Positions 11,161 through 24,539 are shown, counted from the first letter of the stretch. The stretch: 64,000 nt of DNA from Holothuria scabra (GCA_037179385.1 CM074185.1:49169000-49232999), one strand, 5' to 3'. Made by a program: numbers and translations. Notes: generated by a model from the letters alone, not told the origin.

Positions 11161-12431
11161 TTGATACCGTAACGTGGAGACGTTTGATTCTCGGAGATGA
11201 ATTAACTTTTGACAAAATCAATTCAAATACCCGATCATCGACCATTTATGAGAACTTCATGCATGAACGTCAACAGTGGGGAAATAATTCAACCACGATG
11301 GGGGTATAATACATTGTTTGACCCATTCGCCTTTTCCCTAACATGCCAACAAGGTGCCACAGCATTGACGGTAATTAGAGTTTGCAATGAATTGAAATAT
11401 TTTCTAGTACTAAATTGGAGATTTCCTCTTCAATGCTTTAGTTTTATAGACTTAGGCATGACTCACTAGTCATAGTGTACTTCAATACAATTCATTCCTC
11501 AAAGAATGCATTTAGATATATTTTATTTAAAAGACAAGAAAAGGAACCAAGCAATCAGAAGAGAGGATTTCTACCTGGAAATTTGTTAACGCAGGCCTAA
11601 AGTACGAGTTGTTATTTGCAGTATGAGATATTTATGCTAATAACAACAACACTGGGGAAGTAAATTGTTTGAAGTGAGCTAAACTCTGGTAAAGTTTGGA
11701 AATCTGCTTAGGCTCTGCAACATTTGTGTAAGTCAAAGAAAAATATAATACAAAACATGATCAACGTCCATCACTACGACGTTCGTACTCACACCATAGA
11801 ACAAGATAATGAGTTTAGAGGGCGCACTCGCTGAAATAGACGTAATCGCATGGGCACCTCACCACCATTGTTACATCAAGCAAAATGCCTTTGTTCGACG
11901 CGTGTTGCATTCTCATGGAAACGAGTGCAAATTCCACAAATTTTCTTGCGTTCTAAAATCAGTATCTTTTTTGTATCAGAGAAGTTTGGACAATCAGGCC
12001 ACGTTCCTTTTCCAGACAAATAGGCCTAGTTAATTGTGACACAAGGCTGTTGCTATTGAACAGGACCTTCGACGAAAAGGCATGGGAGGGTGGCTCATGT
12101 TAAAGTATGCATAGTTAACTACTTATAAAATCACTTAGCTGAAGATGTCCAAATGAATTCCGTTTGGGGAATTAGATACAAAAAACTGTTTGAAGACGAG
12201 TTTTATTTTGCCCCTAGTGTCCAAATGTAACAGTAGTAAATCCGGTGCCGAATTGCCTTGCAAACCCGCTTAATGTAGACCGTGTTGTATTATTTGGTTA
12301 AATTGTCCGTTACATACACTAAAGTGACTAACGTGAATACCCCATCAACCCTATGGTTTGAACTCTGGCTTCACCAAAGCAATCTTTATAGGAACTGTGT
12401 TGAATTCTTTTGAAACACTTCGTTTTCTTAT
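11161..12431. other. Intergenic or intronic DNA, no gene seen
   Basis: Short unsupported frames only; sequence is otherwise unremarkable. Confidence 0.5.
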
Positions 12432-12934
<503 letters not shown>

Positions 12935-13100
12935 AAATGGAGTTTTATGGCCCAGTTTCCAACCCATTGGTTCAAGTCGAGCCGGCCACGGCCTTTTTTC
13001 CAGTTGTGACTCACTGGCTTTATTTTCCCTACTCAATTGCTTATGTGGAGCATCACGCACAACGGCAGTTGGTTCTTTTTCCGATTCTTTAGTACATGAC
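12935..13100 (-). mobile_element. tRNA-derived SINE, copy S1, 5' truncated
   Basis: Read on the minus strand this ends AACTCCATTT next to the tetranucleotide tail. It shares with S3-S7 the blocks GAGTCACAACTGGAAAAAAG, GGCCG-x-GGCC then GCTCGACTTG, and AAACTGGGCC. The tRNA-like head with box B is missing here. Seven copies of this SINE were found in the window. Confidence 0.8.
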
Positions 13101-14439
13101 AAATGTTAATTTTGAACAATTCTTAAGGGTTGGGGTCATTTTCTCGATTTTTTTCAGATTGTTTAGAAAAAAACGCAAATGAGCTAGACCGAAGTAACTT
13201 CTCTATTTTCGTTTGCATTAAACAAGCACTGGTATATCACGTTACTTTTGCGAACACTTCCCAATGGAAACACAGCTGAATTACCTATAGGGTACTGTAA
13301 ATTGGTGCTTATTATCCTGCTCTTCGCCTGCACACCATCCTGCCTACAGTACATTGTACTTTCATCGTTTTGGGTGTTATTTTTACAAACAAATGAATAA
13401 CGTCTTCCGAATTCAATCTGGGACAGGACCCCCCCCCCCCTTCCAATGTCTCTCATAAGTGTTTTATCCATCTGACGCACAAGCCGACATTGGTTTGAAA
13501 TATATTCATCTGCTGTTAATTCAAAGTGCAAAGTTAGACTTGTCATGCTTTAATTTAATGAACACTAGAATAAAAATTTTGGTACACAATCCTTCCCGTC
13601 GAACATTTTTCGGAAACCGCAATATTTCGACATGTGGAAGCTTTCCTGATTTCCCACCAAAATTGTCACATGATTTCCGACCGATGTTGTACCGTACTCT
13701 ATACGTGGAGTTCCTGCAGCATGTGCACATCAAACGCGTTTCAATTGCCTTCCATGACTTCAGTCGTTAAATGGGCGAATGTCTGAAGCAAAGACATCAG
13801 AAAATGATCGATTTGATCGTAACTCTTCTGGCGATTTTTTCTGCAAACCTCATTTTACTCCTTCGTTGGGCAATGTTTCGATAGGTACTGGCTACACAAT
13901 AACATTCCCTACGATGAGGAAGCATGTCAAATGTATTTATTTATCAAACTGACAGAAATTTATGTTTGAGGTTATTTTAGCAACCGATGATCCTTATTTC
14001 TTTTTCCTACTTGGTGGAATAATAGTGTGGAATTTAAAACTTGAACGTGAACATCACGTAACTAGACCTGGGCTTTACTTTTCGGACTCTCTTCGACGAA
14101 GACAGACGCCTGATACCTAGCTCGACAAACACGGAAACATTGCAATATTTTGATATAAGGTGTGTAGGCACTTGAGGTACATTTTATAAAGTTATATTTC
14201 GAGACTTACTGTAACAGTGTAATGGGTACAGGCTACATGTATACACAACTGGAAAGAATCTGAAATAGATATTTGAGCCTTATGTTACCTAAGAGACCTT
14301 TGTAAGAAAAATAAAAACATTCTACAAGGATAGCGTTGTAGAGCTGAGACTGAATCACACAAAATAAACCATGAATTAAACGATCTGCACAGTGTACACT
14401 GTGGTATTTGCGGTGTGTGTACATCCATGAAGCAAGCGG
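13101..14439. other. Intergenic or intronic DNA
   Basis: Contains a C run of 12 (13429-13440). Frames of 103-120 codons at 13184-13546 (minus) and 13459-13770 (plus) overlap in opposite directions and show no domain. Confidence 0.4.
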
Positions 14440-14890
14440 TCTACTACGTAGTTACATGTACTCCAACATGGCTGACGGGGAGTATTATAGCGCCATATGA
14501 AAAAAATATGAGGGGCACTGTTGATTGCGATACATATGGCTCTTTCAAGATCTCCAGTGGTGTTAATCATGGCTGCGTGCTTGTTCCAACACTCTTCAGC
14601 ATCTTCTTCTCTCTTCTGCTGACCTATGCTTTCCGGCACTCCTCTGATGGTCTTTGCATCCAAACCTGGAATGATGGCAAACTTTATTATTAGGTCTGTT
14701 TGCGTGCCAAGACCAATATAAATCGTGTCCTACATGAGGGAAATGTTGTTCGCTGATAATGAAGCGTTTGTCCGTCACATAAACGATGTTCTACTCATTG
14801 ATCAATTTTCCCATGCTTGTAAGGAATTTGCACTGACTATCAGTATCAAGAATACTGGGATCATGGCCCAGGATGCGCCCTCCCCTCCCT
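14440..14890 (+). pseudogene. Reverse transcriptase fragment of a non-LTR retrotransposon, frameshifted
   Basis: One frame carries MRGTVDCDTYGSFKISSGVN, then HGCVLVPTLFSIFFSLLL. This is the RT block with the SG-x-x-x-GC-x-L-x-P-T-L-F pattern typical of RTE/Jockey-like LINEs. That frame ends in a stop at 14691-14693. After a frame change, the second piece (from 14725) contains FADN, where the family has the catalytic F/Y-x-D-D, then FSHACKEFALTISIKNT. The copy therefore has an in-frame stop, at least one frameshift and a lost catalytic Asp, so it cannot be active. It is truncated at both ends and is followed by an (AT)n run. Confidence 0.85.
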
Positions 14891-14901
14891 TCATGCTGTG
14901 T

Positions 14902-14938
14902 AATATATATATATATATATATATATATTTTTTTTACT
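14902..14938. repeat. (AT)n then T-run
   Basis: About 13 AT units (14902-14928) run into a T tract, directly downstream of the RT fragment. It may descend from the element's 3' end or be independent. Confidence 0.9.
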
Positions 14939-16122
14939 TAAAGTACACTTTAATTTGACGAAAATCTTCCTGAAACTTCCTTACAAGAAATATGTTTCTT
15001 GTTTCGTTTTCTTGATATGCTATTACTGCGTTAGATTACACACCTTGCCATTTTTTAAAAGTCAATCACGTTCATAAAACCTTATGTAAACATGCAAAAC
15101 TTGAAGCTAAATCGGTAAATCGCTAAATCGGCAGGGCTAATTAAAATCTTCCTCTTATTTTAATACAATTGGTTCTTACTGGTTCTTATATTGCAAGTGG
15201 AGTTGAAGATACGCTATACCTTAATTCTGCGTAAAACATGTAAAATCCATTTTGAAGTATTCTACATTTTAACAACACTTCAAATAGCACATGGCTATTT
15301 ACTTGTAATGACATATTGAGTTTTCATTTCGTGCGCATAGAGTACTGCGCTATCATAGATGTAGGCCTGCTCTATGAATATGAAAATCGCTAAAACAGAA
15401 AAATAAAGCTAAGGTCAAGAAAAAACTGGGAGAAGATCGCGTCAGTTCTCAAGATAGCGTTTCAAGATTCTGACAGAGGAAACTGTAACTGGAAATAACA
15501 TGATGAAGCTCGGAAACTTGTACCAACGTCTCATAGTTAGGGTGGACCTATAATGAATTTTCTTCTCTCCCTCTGACTTTTTACCAGACTAGTTGTACCC
15601 GATTTAACCATGCGGGTGTCTAGATCGGCTGCTATTTTCGATTTTGCATGTCTCAATTTGTGTGCGTGTGTTACTTGAAACACATCTTCTTTTTCAGTTT
15701 TCAATTTTGTCGGAATATTCTGCCAAATTTGAAGTATTTTTACAACTAACATAAGTAGGCGATAAATTTTATAAGCAGTTATTTTGCCTTTGCGTAATGC
15801 GTAATGAAGTAAAGATGTACGATAATTCAGTGGCCCCAGCCATCCGTGTGAACAAATACGTGTTGGTAATTTGGTCTGCAGTGTAACGAAAAATTCCTCC
15901 TTTTTGCTTAGTTGGATTCTCTTTTTCTCTAAATTTGGAGAAGATAATCTATTTTTTTGTACATTGTTAAATATAAAGTTTTTTTTCATTGGAGATATTA
16001 TACATCACATGTACGGACTTTTGGATGTATTGACTGCTATATTATAAACACGTTGAGACCTTTAATTAGTTCAAAAATACCACATTGCAAAGTAAAATTA
16101 CTGATTTAAAGAATTGGTGATT
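14939..16122. other. Intergenic or intronic DNA with one unexplained 150-codon minus frame
   Basis: The minus frame 15537-15989 is one of the longest in the window. It is lysine-rich and has no domain I recognise (it starts MKKNFIFNNVQKNRLSSPNL). No matching splice sites or second copy were found. In AT-rich DNA this length can occur by chance, so I do not call a gene. Confidence 0.3.
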
Positions 16123-16177
16123 GATGATGATGATGATGATGACGACGACGACGACGACGACGACGGTGATGATGATG
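16123..16177. repeat. Trinucleotide repeat (GAT)n-(GAC)n-(GAT)n
   Basis: Six to seven GAT units change abruptly to eight GAC units, then GGT, then GAT again. Read as protein this would be poly-Asp, but no long frame supports coding. Confidence 0.95.
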
Positions 16178-17988
16178 AAATGCTACGTTTTAGTTTCCTA
16201 TGACAAGGCTGTTTTTTACTGTTGTTAGTATTTCGTTTCCTATTTTCAAATGGCAAGACCTTCCCTTGCTAATTTATTTTATGTTGTTTGCCGCCATATA
16301 CCGAGCTAAGTCTACGTTTCAGTCCTATTACACATTTTCTAATCTTAATAATCAACTGTGAAAATATCAACGTGCCATCTTAGGTTTTGGCCAAGCTTTC
16401 ATCAGGAAAAACTGCTACTTGAAGAAATTACAAACGACAGTTGCAACTTATAGATAACATGTCCAACTTCAAGTCGTCGCAAAAAAGTGTCTTTCTAGTC
16501 ATTTGATTTTAACTCTGGGGAGAACGAAAGTTCGGGCTCAGAAATGTAAACCTGTGTACCTTTCTTCACATTTTTTTATATAGGTCTGTTTTGAGAGGTC
16601 ATATTTTCATAGAAATACAAATCTCTTCCTAGTTCTGTCGTTCGTGCTGAACTTTTGGTGCATTAATTTTCGATCTTTTGCAATGCACTTAGAACTGTTG
16701 AACATTTTGAAGTTGTTCACTGAATTTTATAAGAAGGCATCACTTTGAGAAACTTTTAAATTTGGTGACAAACCATGATCCTTGAATTGAATTTATGTGA
16801 ACAAGCAATGTAAAGTTAAAACAATTAACATGTCTAATAAACATCCACATGTTACGCAGATTCAATGTGTGCTGCTCAACCTTTGAGCTTATAAGTAGAA
16901 GCACTTACGGGAAGTTGTTAGGAGCCTATTTCCTAAAGAGATTTAAATAGATACAAAGAGGCAGTAGACAGATGCAGAAAGCTGTAGAAATGAAACCCTT
17001 TTAAGCTTTATGACCTTTCTCACGGCCAATCCACCCGGTTATGCCGGTGGAATATAAATATTGCAAGGCAATGTTTTGCTCTGTGGTTTGTATTAAAAAA
17101 ATAAACCATCTTATACTCTGTTGACTTGATCCTCTTCCCCCCTGATTAAAAAATAAACTCAGGGTACAATACAGATCTGCTGTTATTACACTTCATAACT
17201 TTGAAGTGGTGTTAATCTTTTTATTGTAACAATAGGATTAGTAAAGTAAATTTGTATTTCAATTTAAAAAAAAAACGCTGTCTGTTGCTATTAACCCATG
17301 CCTACCTATCATCTTAAAAACTTTATTAATCAATGAAATGAACTTAAGTAAAAAGTAGATGAAAACTATGAACAACCATGTATGTGACATTATTAAACTA
17401 AAATCTTCTTCCTCGGAATATTATTGATTTTCTTATACCGTCAGAGACACGTTCTCAACAAGATGATATGAACTCCTATACTTGTCTCCTAATTGCCTTA
17501 TAAGAGAGTAATGGTCAAATTACATCTCTCAGATCTAAGAAAAACCATGTCCTTACTCAAAAAAAGGTAGTAAGAAATTGCACCCTCAAGTCTATTAGAG
17601 GCCGCTCAACAAAATGAATTATTTTTTCAGCTGCTTTTCACTCAGTCTTTTGGATAAACGTACTCTTCTAATCTTGAAAATGCAGAAAAACTCAATGAAC
17701 GAGCAGAAACATTTGCCGTTAAATTGTCGTGGTAATCTCTACTAGCCTGCGTAGCAGAAATAGTAAATATTTGCCTAAATGGTTTTTAGTACGTAACAGT
17801 ACCGCTGCTAAATTTGGATTGGCCAAAGAACAGTATTTCTATCCTCTATCAAGAGCCTCAACCTATTGGGTGGATGGATTAATATGTTTTGCCGCAGGAT
17901 CGACGTGACCAATTCATTAACATGCAATTGTCCAAAAAATGCTCCAATTGCTTAGTCGTGAAAATAAAGTTGCGTCTGTTTAACATAG
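16178..17988. other. Intergenic or intronic DNA, no gene seen
   Basis: AT-rich, many stops in all frames, no repeat copy recognised. Confidence 0.55.
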
Positions 17989-18222
17989 CATCACTCAAAA
18001 AATATTAAAACAATTTTGTTTAAAAATTAGGGTACTCACGAAAATTAGTATTTCTTCCAGAAATCGGTAAGTACTCCAACTAAATTTGTGCAAAACTTTA
18101 CAATTTGTGCCAAATTTCGCACAAATTCAGTTGAAGTACTCACTTATTTCGAGTAGAAATAACCATTTTCGTGAGTATCCTAATTTTTTACCCAAAATTG
18201 TTTCAATATTTTTTGAGTGATG
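17989..18222. mobile_element. 234 bp foldback MITE with ~110 bp arms
   Basis: The left arm begins CATCACTCAAAAAATATTAA, and the reverse complement of the right arm begins CATCACTCAAAAAATATTGA. Similarity runs on through ACAATTTT, AATTAGG-x-TACTCACGAAAA and TATTTCT to a short centre near TTTGTGC. Nearly the whole element can fold into one hairpin. Target-site duplication uncertain. No coding potential. Confidence 0.85.
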
Positions 18223-18647
18223 TTGGACTAAAAGGGCATGAGCAGTAGCCCCAAACTTATTTGAAACACGGGCTAAATTTCACAATTTTCACCATCTTTT
18301 CAATAATCTCTTCAAAGTATCTTGCATAATATTTTTGGCCTTTGCTTTTGCATATTCAAGGGAAATCAAACAGTTACTACCAGTAAATTGGACATGTTAG
18401 GAGAAAAATGTTGTCACATGACTCTCAAGAGCCAATTATGACACAGGGCAGTCTACTACACTACTTCGATTTGGGCTAACTGCATTTCATCTCTAAGGAA
18501 AGAATGATCATTTGTCAAATTGCAATAGGAATATCATTATAGCAGCTCATTCTTTCTCTTTTACGACCTATTTGGTCAAGTTACATTGAGCATATGGTAT
18601 TACATGCAGTTAACTGGAGGTTACCTCATGTAAACATCGTCAAGCTT
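18223..18647. other. Intergenic or intronic DNA, no gene seen
   Basis: No supported feature. Confidence 0.5.
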
Positions 18648-18692
18648 AAATCAGGGAGTTGCCATTGACAATGGCAGCTCCCTGCTTAAATT
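18648..18692. repeat. Strong imperfect hairpin around GCCATTGACAATGGC
   Basis: CAGGGAGTTGCCATTG pairs with CAATGGCAGCTCCCTG with one mismatch and a one-base loop; TTAAAT-type flanks extend it. CAGGGAGTTGC occurs again near 22523. The loop is too small for a typical microRNA precursor. Confidence 0.6.
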
Positions 18693-19629
18693 TCAACCTA
18701 AATGACTGCGGGTTACGCCTCTATTTGGAAGAAGTACATTGACAGAAAAAACTCCTTTTCAATGGACTTTTACGCAGAAGTAACACCTGTGGGGCGAAAA
18801 AAGGTAAATTCTCTAAACAGCAAGTGAAGAAGCTTTGCGCATTTAACTTTATGTAACCCCGGTAAATGTACACATGTGATCGCCCACGTTCGCACCAATT
18901 TGCATAATTTGTTCCTTTTAGATCAATGGATGAATAATTCTTCAAACTGACAGTCGGGAAATGCCAGGCGTGAAAAATTGATGAATTGTGATTGCGGGGA
19001 TGCAGGTCTATCTTCTAGATGTCAACAAAAGTAGGGCAATCTAGGGACACTACAAGACTTTAACCACAACCGTAAAATATACGTGAAAACAATTAAGAGT
19101 GACCTAGTGTGATGTAGATTGAAGGGTTAGTAAGCTGCCTCAGACATTGTAGAAGAAGTTGGTATACAGGAGTTGATTGTATCATAAGGAGTAACATTAA
19201 TTAAAAAATTCCTACAACTTTCATTGAAAGAAACGAAGGGAGAAACCAAATGTTAATCCTAAAGTAAGGTAGATTTCCAGAGGGATTAGGGAAACGAACA
19301 GAAAATCACCCTGCAGTCCAGATTGTTTTCGAATTTGCCAAGTGACACCATAGTTGGTAAGCCACGCCCAGTGCGGGGGCAAAAATGAACCGTAACCACG
19401 TCGGTTTTATAGATTTTATTTGTAATGTTGATGCTCATTCGACGGTCTTGCCCACTCGACGGCCACTCCATCATACTACAAGGAAGGAGTTTACCCATCA
19501 GGCGCAAAAGGGTGAGGCATCAGTAAAATATCTCTATGTAAGGTAAAAAAGATCTTGCTAATCTTTACTTCTGAATCAAGAAGCTATAAAAAACACGTTC
19601 AAATACAGGTACAAATATAGAGGTACACT
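18693..19629. other. Intergenic or intronic DNA, no gene seen
   Basis: Short unsupported frames (18721-18945 and 19286-19507, both minus). Confidence 0.5.
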
Positions 19630-19692
19630 GAAAATAATGGTACTGCATTTGAAAATAATGGTACTGCATTTGAAAATAATGGTAATGTATTT
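19630..19692 (+). repeat. Minisatellite, 21 bp unit, 3 copies
   Basis: Units at 19630, 19651 and 19672 read GAAAATAATGGTACTGCATT plus T; the third has two substitutions. Confidence 0.9.
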
Positions 19693-19879
19693 GAAGGGCT
19701 TTGTAGTCGAACATCGTGTAATACCTCAAGGCAACACCATGTAAAGTAATCTTTTTAACCCCTGTTGTGTAGGGAAACCATTGGCTACAAATATATACAA
19801 AATCTTCAAGTTCTGAAATGGCCCTCTTTTGTCCTTCAGTATGCTCGACAAATCGAAGTTACATTAAGAGGTACCTCAC

Positions 19880-20105
19880 GGAGACGCTTTTCGGGACCTC
19901 TGCGGGACTCCGGTTTTGTTTTTTGACGCTCATGTGCCCTTATAAACAGAATTGTATTCGAGTCCGGAGAGTTCGAGTCACTAGTCCGGCAATTTTCAAC
20001 TTCAAGGACTCGAGTCCCAGAAATTTCTCAACGGGGAAAAAACTCTCTGGTCAAGTCCTTCAAATTCTGAAATAAGTCCGATTCCAGACTCGACTACAGC
20101 CGTGC
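19880..20105. repeat. Cluster of GAGTCC/GGACTC motifs
   Basis: Motifs such as CGAGTCCGGAGAGTTCGAGTC, AGTCCGGCA, GGACTCGAGTCC, CAAGTCCTT, AAGTCCGATTCCAGACTCGA recur on both strands in about 200 bp. They make a loosely repetitive, self-complementary stretch of higher GC than its surroundings. A degraded dispersed repeat is likely; boundaries are uncertain. An 85-residue plus frame across it is a by-product. Confidence 0.4.
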
Positions 20106-22563
20106 CCACGGAAGAACCATGATACATAGATCCTCGTTGAGCACCATTTCAGCGTTAGAGGTTCCACGGTAGAAATATAAATGCAAACAAAAACGTGATA
20201 TAGAAGTCATTTTCACGATCAATGTATCACTTTGCAATTCTGTCAATATTCAAGTTGACTCATATGCGTCTATTACAAGAAAAGATTAAATAGATTGATG
20301 CACTGCCCTTTAGGGTATTCTTCTAAGTAGACAGCGGACACCTTCGTTCCATATGCATTATTCCATTGTTTACAACAAAAAATGCTTTTAAGTTTTAAAA
20401 CTTGGAATTTCCATATGATGAAACTTGCTCATTTAAGACAATAATGTCACCGCTGGCGAATAAATGCTTTTCATTTTGCAGTCAGTAATCTGCAAGTGTG
20501 ATGGCAGATACGCAATGTTTACTGAATATATAATATTTATGTTCCGGGGGTATGTAAAAGTTAAGGTTTCTTTTGACAAAAATGACGAAGTGCTGATGTA
20601 GCATAAGGGAAGAGTTGTAAATGGCTTTGCTGTGAAGGCCATTAATGGACTCTCAATATGAAAAATCAAAAAAAGAAAGATCAAAAAATGTTTTCGATCA
20701 GTGAGTTGAAATTTAAATACTGTAGTATAAATCTACGCTTAGTGTTCTTCTCGCCAAGACATGAACATTTTCCTGGGAGAAGGTGATATACTCTCTATAT
20801 TTGTCGGTCCTTTGTTTCGCATCATCGTCAAAAGATTCTAAGTAGTTCACATTACCAAGAACTTATAAAGGGCTCACCCCAAGTTGCAATAACCTAGGAA
20901 TGTACCTAAGGAGATGATGAAGGCATTATTGAGAGTAGCTAGAAGTGACATAATTGGGAAAAGTCGATGGAACTCTGACAGGACTGAAAAGATCAGTTTA
21001 ATCGTCATATACAGCCCGAAATCACATAGAATAAACCATAGGTGTAGATGAAAAACTGCATCCCTCTGACAGACAGAAATAGCGTTCCCAGATTTGTAAG
21101 TAAAATAGTAGCTGTTGCTATTTTCAATTTTAATAAAACTATACCTCAACAAAGAAATGGAAAAATTTTAAAAATGATCAGAAAATTAGGTCTATCAGAT
21201 ACACCGCACCACTTTTCAAACGTAAAATGATTATGCAAAGCATGCTAAATATTGAAGAGTTAGCTGACTCGTGTGCGAACTAGTGGAATAAATTTTCACC
21301 AAGAACGAAGTTTTTTTCAAGAGTGACATTCTCTGAGCAACATTTCACTGTGCCTTTATAAAGATATTTTGCCAAAAATGCATCTAGCTTGCTTAGAAAT
21401 TGCACCTCTTATTACTGCATGAAAAAATTAGTAATGTATTATACAATAATGAAGTAATGAACATAACTAATGCAAGAGAAAATAACGCTTTCAGTGACTC
21501 TTTAAAAGAAGGCATGTAGTAGTTTCATTGAACTCTGCAAAAAAACCCTTATTGTCCATATGAAAGCTTTTGCAACACTCGAAGAGTGTATTCCGTAAAT
21601 AATTAAAAGCGAGCATCTTAGTCGTATCAAAATGTTGTTGAAATTATGTCCCAGGATTGATTGAGGTTAATATGCCATTTAAAGACAGTAGTTGAAATTG
21701 CGGTTACTTTTCATAAGAAAAACATCCGCATTTGCATTGTAAATCGTTTGCGTTTTAAGTGGACCTTTAATTAGATAAAAATTTTAATGTTTCATTTTTA
21801 GAGCTCGAGCTTTCAACTGACCCTCACCATGACAAGGGACCGTTTATTTCGAAGTGAGGAGCTATTTTCCAAGGCGGCCCAATATGTTCAACACTTTAAT
21901 GCAATGTAGGCAGCCCCTAAATGCCTACGACAGGAAAAGTGGGCCGTTCAAGCGGTCACCCCCCCCCCCCCCCCCCCCCGTCTCCGTGGTTACTGTTTAA
22001 TGAAAATTGGAAATGGAGAGTCACTGTATGTTGAGAAACTTGAGCTAAACAAGCTAGTCCGGTTCACAACTCCATTTAGCCATATTTTTCCAAGAAAAGT
22101 TAACTTCTTCTTCGACATGTTTAGGCTTTCCAAAATGAATACATTTTCAGACAAATATTTATGAACCCCATTGGAAAATATCAGGTAGGGAGTGGATTCA
22201 CTTGACCTCAATGGGCACCACGTTCTTGGAGTTAAGTGCTGAAAAATTCTGGACATGTCACAACCGAAGCTAGACGTACCTTCTAACATGGAGGTGCTAT
22301 TAGAACACCTCCTTGCTTCCAAAAATTAAACTCTTTCATTTCTTACATTCAGAGTGAATAGGAGGCAACTATTGAGGTTCTTGTTTTCTCCCTGACTTCG
22401 AGGGATAGGCGAAGTTACGACAGTCAAAACGAGTGAATTTATACGTCCCATTTAAGCATTATTGCTACAACTCATGGGTGACTGTAAGATCAACTTTCCT
22501 TGCATGACCGATGTTAAACCAGGGAGTTGCTTCATCAATGTTTGGTCTAGGAAACTTAATTAA
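20106..22563. other. Intergenic or intronic DNA
   Basis: Contains the longest homopolymer of the window, 21 C at 21959-21979. A 110-codon minus frame (21990-22322, first codon TTG) has no recognised domain. A GGAGGTG / CACCTCC stem-loop lies at about 22290-22313. Confidence 0.45.
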
Positions 22564-22873
22564 CTTAAAGGCTCAATCGTCTCGCCCCCAAACAGTACCA
22601 AGTCTCTTAATCTTCTTATTTAAGCCCCTCCCACAATTGTCTGAAATTTACCCTCATGCAGACACAATCTCATTTTTTTCTTCTGGGTGAGCACAGATAA
22701 GCTCAATGTGTACAATCTAAATAATCTCAGTACCATTCATGCTGTGTAATATAAACGTTGGTTCCCTGCATTGTTTGAATGAGCTGTCAATCAAAAAGCT
22801 GAGCCAAACGAGAGTTTCTGTTACCTCATACAAGAAGTGTAGCTTGGGTGAGTGGATTCATTTGCCCCTGTAA
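22564..22873. mobile_element. 310 bp inverted-repeat element, family B, unfilled copy
   Basis: Opens CTTAAAGGCTCAATCGTCTC, followed by CCCAAACAGTACCAA. It is the reverse-orientation relative of 47560-48173. Shared blocks are CAATTGTCTGAAATT, CAGACACAATCTCA, TACC-x-TTCATG then TGTGTAATA, CTGCATTGTTTGAAT and CTGTCAATCAAA then AGCTGAGCC. At the place where the 47.6 kb copy carries a 301 bp MITE, this copy reads straight through TGTGTAATATAAACG (22742-22756). No coding capacity. Confidence 0.8.
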
Positions 22874-24539
22874 TTGATTTGGAATTCATGTCTTTAAAAA
22901 GGCTTTCTTAAATTAAGCACTAACGCTGAAAAAGGCATGCAAAAATGGTCAGAAGAGGGCAGTATACAGTTTCAAAAAGAGGCTTAAATAGGCTGGAATA
23001 TCAAAGATCTATAGTAGATGGTCTACCGACTTTTGTAAAGTCACTTATTTTCTTGTGAGTAATATCGCGTTTCGCTGAAGCTTTTTATAAGTTCAATCGA
23101 TGTGTAGCGTATAAGAGAGGGATTATGCTAACAAATCGTCAGACTTTCTTTATGTAAATATTTATTTTGAACTGTTCTCGTTTCCCTCGTAGACTTTCAA
23201 ACTAATGAACACTGGCACTTCAAAGCAGATTGAAAACAGTTTTGTGTGAAGGAAAAATGAATTTAAAAGGAATCATTAGATCAAATGCACCCGATATAAA
23301 TTTTCATTATCCTTATATAATTAAAAGTTAACTCATCTGTAAAATTTAATTTCGTTTCTTAATAGTCTATGCTGTCACCGGTGAAGATATTGTCAAAGAC
23401 ATGAATCAAATTGAAGTCTTTTGGAATGTAACTGCGTGATGTAGAGTGTGAAGGTGTGGCGCTATTCTATTTTTAACAGTGAATTTGAAGCAGAGTGTAG
23501 AAAAAAGATTTATCGGCGCTTTAAAAACTTCTGTGCCACTTATCGTAGAGTTTACTGGACACAAAGTATAGGAAATTGAAGCAATAATGTGTGAGTATCC
23601 AAATGAACTTTCGTAATCAGTAAATAGATTCGAAGAGATTCCTATCGTTCAGCAGAAGCCTTGTCCTATTTACCTGGCTGCTTGATGCACCAGTAAACGT
23701 GACGGACTGTAATTGGCCTCTATGTCGCCATGCTTACCTCAAATTTTTATTGGCACACTCTAAACACAGTTAGAGGTCGGGACGTTTACCAATGTTTGGG
23801 TCCGTATGTCACCTTCTTAACTATCGTAACCTTCACGTTCATTATAAAATCACCCAACATGGATGTCCAACCGTTTCGCATTATATAGGCACTTGCACGT
23901 GGAGTTATAATAGATATTATGTGAAAAATATATATCGTTTACCTTCAAAACGCTTCATGGCTCATCAAATACACCAAATAAGCGATTAAGGTCAACTCCA
24001 GGCTGTCGAGAAAATGAAAAGCGGTTGTTTGTTTTTGATTCGCTCAAGTTGAACAACAACTTACCGTATCAGGAAACCAATTTAGGAAGACCAAAAAAAG
24101 GGAGACGTTAGATCCGTATGGAACCAATGGAGTACCAGTATCGCATTTTTTCCATAATGCGAAGCATGAGTATTTAATTTTATGTTTTTATGCTTGCTAG
24201 TTGCAAAACCAGAAATTCGCTTCGGGTCCGCTAGAGTATGACTCTTAAAAAAAGATTGTCGGCTGTCCCCATGATGAATTTTATAAGACTGTACAAATAA
24301 CATTAATGTTGTCTCAGTTTCTTGTAGCTTTCCAGTCCCCTTCCCCTTTGTTCTCTGTGGCTGCAGAATATGCCCGCTGTATTCCACACCTGCCATAAAA
24401 GGCCGCTGACCACTTGAAACTGTTAGCGCCGTACTTGAAACCAAAGTTCTACTTTAATCGTATTTGAATTACCGTATTCTACCATAATCTGGTTGGCCTT
24501 TTATAAAATAGAGGTGCGTCGTTAAATCTCAATGAACAA
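22874..24539. other. Intergenic or intronic DNA
   Basis: A 120-codon minus frame at 24082-24444 has no domain. Nothing else supported. Confidence 0.45.

Noticed and set aside
15537..15989. 150-codon lysine-rich minus frame
   Set aside because: No recognised domain, no splice framing and AT-rich; kept only as an unexplained frame.
18648..18692. MicroRNA precursor
   Set aside because: The loop is a single base and the arms are shorter than a usual precursor; palindrome more likely.
21990..22322. 110-codon minus frame
   Set aside because: It starts with TTG rather than ATG, has no recognised domain, and lies beside the C21 run; insufficient to call a gene.
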